Shown piece after piece: positions 57,230 through 64,000 of a stretch of 64,000 bases of DNA. Both the position numbers and the translations under genes were made by a program. The stretch comes from Tillandsia leiboldiana (lineage: Eukaryota; Streptophyta; Magnoliopsida; Poales; Bromeliaceae), in NCBI GenBank assembly GCA_029204045.2, contig CM055073.1, positions 26,689,818 through 26,753,817 on the forward strand, read 5' to 3'. The notes beneath the pieces were generated by a model. That model saw only the letters and a program-made list of their open reading frames with translations, did no database searches and had not been told where the DNA came from. Position 1 is the first letter of the stretch. Each line of letters begins with the position of its first letter.

Positions 57230-59145
57230 CTTAGTAAGTAAATCATGACTTGTTTCTTTGTACTCCAAGACACCAAATTGCGGCTAAGGTAGATAACATA
57301 TTAGCTAGTAGAGCATCGATCGAGAGAGCAACTAGCCCAATTGGCATCGCTGAAAGCATGAAGTTGACGATCAGAGGCATGATGTAACAAAAGACCATGG
57401 CTCAATGTGCCCTTGAGGTAGTGTAAGATTCGCTTGACGAGAGCCCAATACTCTTAGGTTAGAGTGTGCATGAATTGGCAGATATGATTAACAACACATG
57501 CTACATCTGGTCTTGTTAGGGTGACATATTGAAGAGCGCCAACTATACTTCAGAACTGCGTCGAATTGTCCATAAGACGAGAAGAATTGAAAAGCGTCAC
57601 ATCAACCGCCATAGGGATGGATATAGGTTTGGCATCTTCCATATGTGCTCGACGAAGTATGTCCAACACATATTTGTGTTCGGAGAGAAGGCACCCGATG
57701 GGATAAGGAGTGAGCTCAACACCAAGAAAGAAATGGGTCAGGCCCATATCCCGAACACCAAACTCAACCATAAGAAAATTTATTAGAGTGTCGGTACCAA
57801 TCGTGTCGGCACCTGTGATTAGAATATCATCAACGTAAATGAGAATGTAGATACTTGAGTATGATGTGACCTTATAGAAAAGTAAAGTGTCGGTCTTGGA
57901 CCCAGTAAAGCCAAGAGTGATTAGGAAAGTGCTCAGCCGATGGAACCATGCTCGAGAGCCTAACGAAGATCATACAGAGATCGGCGCAACTGACAAACGT
58001 AATGCAGGTATTGTGGGTGGATGAAACCGGGCGACTACTCTATAAAAACAAGTTCCTCGAGGTAGCCATGAAGGAAGGCATTCGAAACATCGAGTTGTCG
58101 AACAGTCCAATTGGAGGAAAAAACAATAGAGAGAACGAGACGAATAGTGGTGATTTTAATCACCGGGCTGAAAGTCTTGGTGAAATCCACCCCACATTAT
58201 TAACGGAAGCCTTTGGCAACAAGGGGGGCTTTGTGCCACTCAATAGACACATCAGAGCATTGTTTGGTCTTAAAGACCCATTTACAACCAACTATATTTA
58301 TGTTCATCCGGTGTGGAACAAGCTGTCTAGTACCATTCCGAATCAGGGCATCAAATTCTACCACCATGGCTGCGCGCCACTCTGGATAACGAATCGCTAG
58401 GGAGTAACAAGTGGGTTTAGGAGGCATTGTGACGGTGACAGAAAGAGCCTCGGGCAGAGCGTGCACTGTGGAAAGAAGCACACATGGGCGACGTGTTCCA
58501 TCCTTGGATCGGGTGACTATCAAATGACGAGAAGTTGGTGGAGCATGTGGTGCAGAGGAAGCTGGCATATCTACTGCAGTTGTGGGCAATGGTTCATCAG
58601 TTCTCGCAGGTCCTGGCTCAAGGGTGGCATGGTTGTCAAGGAGTCGAAGTAGGGTTCGAGCACATGCCAGTATGGAGTTATTCGTGTAAATAAGGAAATC
58701 TCTTGAGACGGTGTCAGGGAACAAGAAACATTTTCTACAAAAGGAAATCTGTATTCATCAAAGATAATATGTAGAGCAGTAAAAAATCGGCCAGTAGGAA
58801 GATGCAAGCAGTTATATCCCTTATGAGTACTGCTATAGCCTATAAAAATACATAAATCAGACCAACAATCGAGCTTGTGATTCGAATAGGGGCGCAAGTA
58901 AGGAAAGTAGGTGCACCCGAAAATGCGAAGAAATGCATAGTCTCAGGAGATTGTGCATACAACTTTTCGTAGGGGGAAACGTTGTTTAGTAAAAGAATTG
59001 GAAGGTGGTTTATAAGATATGTCGTGGTGAGAACAACTTCGGGCTAGAATGACCTGGGAACATTGGCAGTGGTCATAAGAGCGAGAGTTGTCTCGATTAA
59101 GTGACGATGCTTTCGTTCGGCTGCACCATTTTGTTCAAGGGTTGT
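57230..59145 (-). pseudogene. decayed Ty1/copia pol (integrase, RT, RNase H)
   Basis: Read on the minus strand, from right to left. Integrase: EQNGAAERKHRHLIETTLALM, about 59140-59050. GAG-pre-C-terminal integrase: YSNHKLDCWSDLCIFIGYSS, about 58880. RT start: WRAAMVVEFDALIRNGTRQLVP and KWVFKTKQ, about 58330-58220. RT end: GLTHFFLGVEL and LLSEHKYVLDILRRAHM, 57740-57640. RNase H: YWALVKRILHYLKGT and SDANWASC, about 57425-57290. The order is that of copia. Stops and frame changes separate the parts, so it is a pseudogene. The right side is cut at about 59145 by LTR-like DNA. Confidence 0.88.
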
Positions 59146-59420
59146 TATAATTTGGTTTAGATTTGTATTTATCTAAATTGAAGTTAAATCCTAATCTAAT
59201 TAGAATAATATGAGATTTAGATTGTTAGATATAACTAGAATTTAATTAGGAGTTTAATTAGACTATAAATCCTAATTAAATTCTAGTTTGGAGGCATATG
59301 TTATATATAGCATACCCGGCCACTTTAATAATGCCGCAACTTTAATTAGCCGACGCCCTAATTAATTTAGGTCAACCAAGAAAGATATGTGTTGTTGGTG
59401 TTGGTATATACGGCCATATT
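59146..59420. other. AT-rich LTR-like fragment
   Basis: Begins tgttataatttggttt where the copia integrase frame is cut and contains short repeats of aattaggatttagattag style. It could be the end of another LTR, but the second end and a TSD were not found. Confidence 0.35.
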
Positions 59421-60827
59421 TGTCACGCCCCGGAACCCGGGCTCGCCAACAGATCCGCCGTGCACATGGGATTTCCCGAGTACACGAAGCGCTGGTAACC
59501 TGCTCCGATATAATATAAACAATAAAAGAGCATAATACAGAGCTGAAGTGGAAGAACCACATAGTATCTCAGACTGGAACTACAAATAAAGCTGTAATAA
59601 GTACAATAATCTCCCAGCTCACCAAAATAGTACATCCAGCTGGCGAAAGTCAGACCTAAAATAAAAGAAGAATACCACAGTCTGAGTAAAGGGTGCAGCA
59701 TCTATTTAACAGCTCTCAGTCTCCCAGGAGATCTATCTATTCAGCGATCCCCTTACCTCGATCAGCTGCCGATGGCCTAGCAGCTCCCGCAGACGACTCT
59801 GCAAAAAAAAGGAGACGAAAGAAACAGAAAAGAACAATGGGGGTGAGAACTACCAGATAAACCAGTAGCCTCCCCTAGTGGGCAAAACCTCAACTCTGAC
59901 GCACCCACTAGGACTACTAGAGGCCAGAAAGGAATAAGTGGTAAAGCTGTAAACAGAACTGCTGAATAAAGGGAAACCACCACTAGCATGCCTCTAAATG
60001 CAGTGCCAAAAGGAATGACTGTATGTATGCATCAGTATCTAACATGCCTGCCTGAATAAACCCAATCTTATGCCACCAGTAAAACTGGTACTGCCTGCTG
60101 CGCCTTGCCTGCCCAAATCGGGTATGCTGGCCAATGCATAACACCGATAGGGAATGAGAGTCTCAAGGACTCAAGCCTGCCTGTAACACACTCCGGAGTG
60201 GCACTCGAGGGGAGCGACCCACACGAGTAAAAGTACCTCAGTAATAAGTATCATAAGTGTCGTAAACAGCAGGACTGGATCATGACTATGATCAAAGTGG
60301 GAAAAGCCATCCACTAAGAAACCCTGATCTGATGCCATAGTACTCAATAAGTGGGAAAAACCATCCACTAGAGAAAAACCCGATCCCCTGCTGATGCCTA
60401 AAATAGACCAGACTCAACCCCATTCTGATGCAAGGATAAACATCCGGCCGACCGCCTACAGTCCGCGGTCACCGCAACACCCCACAAGTTTATAATCTAA
60501 CATAACCTTGGCTATACTATCCCAAACCCCTGCTCATACTCGAGCGACAAGCAACTGAAAGCAAAAGAGAGCAATAAAACATGTCAAGTCTTAATATGAT
60601 AGTGTAGCAATAAATAGTGACCCTACCTGATGTCCGGGCATGCATGCAACTGTCTTTATTCTAAAAGTTGTAAAATAGTGTCAAAGATTTAAAAAGATTG
60701 ATTTACTGAATAAAAGTCATTTGCATGCGAGATTATAGCCTTTGTCTTAATCACAGTGTCCCAATATAAGTCATCATATCATCTGTGGGGTTATATTAAA
60801 TTTTAGGAGAGTTCGTCCCAGCGGTTC

Positions 60828-60968
60828 TCGTCAATTGTCACATTAGTTCGTCCCAATAGTTCTCATCAATTTAGTTTGTCCCAATTGTTCTCATCAATTG
60901 TCATATTAGTTTGTCCCAATTGTTCTCATCAATTGTCATATTAGTTTGTCCCAATTGTTCTCATCAAT
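60828..60968. repeat. tandem repeat of about 35 bases in the Tekay 3' LTR
   Basis: Five units of the form tttgtcccaattgttctcatcaatt, with or without gtcatattag. The right-hand three are nearly identical and the first is diverged (gcggttctcg). I did not see it in the other two LTR copies. Confidence 0.85.
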
Positions 60969-61759
60969 TAAATTTTAGGGGAGTTCCAGTAATCCCAGTG
61001 AGCTTGTCAAAAATGAGGTAAGCAACAACCGCCCACCTCGAGCAGCTCAAACTACACCCCAGGTAGTCTCCTGGTTGTCCACAGTCCTCAAATCCTGCAA
61101 ATCAGCGCACAGCTGTTCAATATAAGTCCCAAAAGTACAATATTTGCTATTTTTCAAACAGCACGAGAAAAGAGGAGTTTTTCAACTCTATAAAGTGCTC
61201 AGGAAAATCCAGAAAAATTACGGTTGCGTTCCTCGCGAAGAGTAAATCAAAATCGACTCCTAAAACACCTCGATCTGATGCTCCTACGCCAAGATAAAAA
61301 TCGGAGAAGTTGACACTGTCCAGAAATTTCCACAGCAAAAAGGGGGGTCAAAGAGACCTCGGGAATCGTGCCAAAAGTATGAAATGGAGCAAAGTGATCA
61401 ACACGAAAATCAAAGCCTTACCTCTTAGGAACGCGCTGCCGCAAAAATCGTCCAAAAATTCCTCCTGGTTAGCACACAGGGAATTTTCGACTGAACTGCG
61501 ACGGAAAATGGGCCGAAAAAGAAAACCGTCGCAGTGCGCCGCGTCGCAGATAACTCACTATCGGTATCTTCAAAAATTCTAAAATTCTGAAGAGAGAGAG
61601 AGGAGAGAGAGAGGAAGAATTTTCGTATAGGGCACATGCCCTGATTCTCACTCTAAGGCCCGCAAATCGAGGTGGGAATGAGAGGGGGTGGGGATTGCTA
61701 TTTATAATGGGCTGGGGCTCCACACAGGATCGGATCCGAACAGGGAACACCGAAACGGG

Positions 61760-61958
61760 CCAACCAAAACGCACCACGCGTTCACAAAACAGGAAACAGC
61801 CTGTGCAAGGGCCACTCAGAAGCCGCCACGTGTCCACGTGGTGCACAGGCCCGGTCTCCGCGCCGGGTCTTCCGGATCCTGTCAGCCAATCCGGGTGTGC
61901 CACGTGTCACCCTCCCACGGGCTTCTAGAAGCCGGCGAACCAATGGGGAAGCGCCACG
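61760..61958 (-). promoter_or_regulatory. CCAAT-N9-CCACG elements (ERSE-I-like) in the Tekay 3' LTR
   Basis: Exact copies at 61886-61904 and 61940-61958, both continuing to CACGTG. One-mismatch copies at 61760-61778 (CCAAC) and 61812-61830 (CCACT). The spacer is 9 in all. They lie 55-250 bases upstream (minus strand) of the TATA box at 61699-61706. Confidence 0.7.
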
Positions 61959-62419
61959 TGGCAAGGGGGTCTTCGCTGCTCCCGGTGCACGCCAGGCCCA
62001 TGGACCGCGCACCAGCGCTGCAGCCCGCGCCTTGCGCCGCCGCCCCTCGCCTTGCTCCGCCGCGCGCCGCCGCTGTCCCGCCGCTTGCCGCCGCCTGCCG
62101 GTCGCCGCCGGCTGCCGGAACAGTAATTCCGGCAAGCCGGAGTTACTGTTCCGGTGAACAGTAAACTTTAGCGAAAAAATAAAGTGAATATACCATTTTG
62201 ACCGTTTTCGCGCGCTGAGTCCAAATCCGCTGTCCATTTCGCCAAATTCTCATCCGAAATTTTGCCGAAAGCTCCCGGAAAATTCCATTTGCTCCGATTT
62301 TTGTGCAGAGTCTATATTAAATGTTCAATTTCAAATCTACAAGCTCTGTTTCACCGAATAAGCTCCCTACAATCACTGTTTAATGTTGCACAGTTCCTGC
62401 GGGAGTCCGGATCATCACA

Positions 62420-62437
62420 TCCTCCCCCACTAAAAAG
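62420..62437 (-). promoter_or_regulatory. polypurine tract of the Tekay-type element
   Basis: On the minus strand agtgggggagga ends directly at the LTR start TGTGATG, preceded by a cgaggacgaaactc context common before the PPT in this clade. Confidence 0.85.
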
Positions 62438-62472
62438 AGTTTCGTCCTCGAAACGAGACTAAACAATAATCC

Positions 62473-64000
62473 TCAGTCCGATGTCTCGAATAAGTAGGGG
62501 TGAGCATTCCTCATCTCCGACTCGAGCTCCCATGTAGCCTCGCGCTCGTCATGATTGCTCCATTGGATCTTCATATAGGGAATGGCCCGACTGCGTAATT
62601 CTTTCACCTTTCGATCCAGAACTCGCAGTGGGCGTTCTTCATACCTCAAATCCTCGCTGATCTCAAGCGGTGTGAAGTCGATGACGTGCGATGGGTCGAA
62701 GATATACTTCCTCAAAGTAGAAACATGAAATACATCATGGACACCAGCAAGCCTTGGAGGAAGTGCGAGTCGGTAGGCAACTGGCCCGATACGCCCCAAT
62801 ACCTCAAAGGGTCCAATATATCGGGGGCTAAGTTTCCCACGAATGCCGAACCTCCTGATTCCTTTGGATGGCGAGACTTTCAGGAATACATGATCTCCAA
62901 CCTGAAATTCTAAGTCTCGTCGCCGAACATCGGCATAACTCCTTTGTCGGCTTTGGGCGGTTTGAAGATGCTTCCGAATCACTCGGACCTTCTCCTCTGC
63001 CTCTAACAACACATCTGGTCCCAAGGTCCGCCTCTCGCCCACATCACTCCAATAAAGTGGTGATCGACACTTGCGTCCATACAATGCTTCAAACGGAGCC
63101 ATCTGAATGCTCGCTTGAAAGCTATTGTTGTACGCGAATTCAGCCAAAGATAAATGCCGAATCCACCCTCCGCCGAAATCCAAGACACAATCCCTCAGCA
63201 TGTCCTCCAGGATTTGTATCGTCCGTTCTGACTGTCCATCCGTCTGTGGATGAAAAGCAGTACTGAACCTAAGCTGAGTTCCCAAGGTTGTCTGCAAACT
63301 CATCCAGAAACGTGAAACAAACCTCGGGTCTCAATCTGATACAATGGAGGCTGGTACTCCATGTAATCTAACTATCTCATCTAGATATAGCTGGGCTAGT
63401 CGCTCAAGTGGCCACGTAGTCTGCATGGGCAGAAAGTGCGCCGACTTGGTAAGTCTATCTACAACTACCCAGATAGCGTCTGCTCCTCCCTGGGCCCTCG
63501 GTAGTCCGACCACAAAGTCCATTGTAATGTGGTCCCATTTCCACTCGGGGATTGGGAGACTTTGTAACTTGCCAGCTGGCACTAGATGCTCAGCTTTCAC
63601 TTGCTGACAAGTTAAACACTGGGCCACAAATCTCCCAATATCCCTTTTCATGCCTTTCCACCAGAAGTGTGCCTTGAGGTCCTTATACATCTTAGTCCCA
63701 CCAGGATGTAGGGTATAAGGTGTATAATGGGCCTCTCGCAATATCTGTTCTCTAATCTCCACATGTATTGGCACACATGCTCGGTTCCTGTACCTCAGTA
63801 CTCCCGAGGCATCTACCGTAAAGTCCCCTGACTGATCACTCGGAATATGATCTCTAATCCTGGCCAAGTGGGGGTCCTCACTCTGTTTCTCTTTGATCCT
63901 GTCCAGCAGAGTGGGCTGCAAGACTAAAGATGTCAGTCTAGCAGTGACCCCAGGGGACACAACCTCTATCTCGAGTCGTCTCATTTCCTCTAATAGCGGT
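62473..64000 (-). CDS. pol: Tekay-type gypsy pol, C-terminal part with chromodomain-like end; one in-frame stop; runs off the window
   Basis: Minus strand, entering at 64000. Upstream part (to 63331): integrase H2C2 zinc finger (HYTPYTLHPGGTKMYKDL, CLTCQ) and catalytic core (ITMDFVVGLP; GVPASIVSD). A single TGA at 63331-63333 interrupts the otherwise conserved SD-DPRF motif, where CGA (Arg) is usual. The same frame then continues to 62473 with FHPQTDGQSERTIQ (catalytic Glu), YGRKCRSPLYW, the GPFEVLGRIGPVAYRLALP motif and a chromodomain-like tail (LDRKVKELRSRAIPYMKIQW). The integrase DDE residues are all present. RT and RNase H lie beyond the window. The stop would truncate the polyprotein, so this copy is disabled unless bypassed. 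Confidence 0.92.

Larger units (their letters stand above)
59421..62419 (-). repeat. 3' LTR of a Tekay-type gypsy element
   Basis: 2999 bases, TGTGATGAT to GGGGCGTGACA on the minus strand. It is directly preceded in element direction by a PPT and by the chromovirus pol at 62473 onward. It is shorter than the two solo copies but shares the terminal blocks, the ccggccgaccgcc/gtccgcggtcaccgc motif (about 60440), the TATA box (61699-61706) and the CCAAT-N9-CCACG elements. Confidence 0.92.

Noticed and set aside
60828..60968. A CRISPR array
   Set aside because: Units are contiguous tandem repeats without unique spacers, in a plant LTR.
61688..62237. ORFs of about 150 residues on both strands
   Set aside because: They lie in the U3 of the Tekay 3' LTR and continue the GC-rich composition seen in the other copies.

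Overview
This window is plant nuclear DNA, most likely from a monocot, although nothing in it fixes the species. The evidence is the repeat set (Sirevirus-type copia, Tekay-type chromoviral gypsy, a Cassandra-like TRIM with 5S rRNA sequence, a DUF4371-type hAT transposon, zf-RVT LINEs, foldback MITEs) and three spliced host genes of plant type. A 100-base run of N inside an AT microsatellite marks an assembly gap. Most of the window is transposon DNA. Exact target-site duplications (TSDs) let much of it be read as nested insertions.

Layout. 1-1663: LTR-like, GC-rich DNA without a gene. 1664-13358: a four-layer nest. LTR family A is split by a solo LTR (family B), which is split by a pol-less Sirevirus derivative (TSD AACTA), whose second ORF is split by a Cassandra-like TRIM (TSD CAACT). 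13359-14515: gypsy pol fragment, minus strand. 14516-15824: AT microsatellite and a hairpin MITE. 15825-25681: a hAT element (8-bp TSD) whose transposase ORF is interrupted in frame by a Tekay-type solo LTR (TSD TGATG), which itself holds a Sirevirus-type solo LTR (TSD GACCC). 25958-30048: a MITE split by a second Tekay-type solo LTR (TSD CCAAC). 30069-33230: a recent 1.59-kb tandem duplication of a family-A LTR plus the 5' leader of the next gene.

Host genes. 33494-36360 (+) encodes a tail-anchored-protein insertase receptor of the GET2/CAML type (two coding exons, 286 aa; a solo LTR sits in the intron). 43823-48210 (-) and 52561-55722 (-) are tandem eight-exon otubain-like genes whose reading frames I could follow exon by exon. 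Both keep the Asp and Cys of the OTU catalytic triad but have lost the catalytic His, and both begin with an N-myristoylation-like motif. 5'-truncated LINEs sit beside both copies.

57230-59145: decayed copia pol (-). 59421-64000: 3' LTR and pol of a Tekay-type gypsy element on the minus strand, running off the window, with one visible in-frame stop.

The most unusual signal is regulatory. All three Tekay-type LTRs carry arrays of CCAAT-N9-CCACG with an invariant 9-base spacer: 10 exact and 5 one-mismatch copies found by eye. That is the published consensus of the ER-stress response element ERSE-I. In two of the LTRs the array lies upstream of a TATA box, so these retrotransposons may be wired to the unfolded-protein response.
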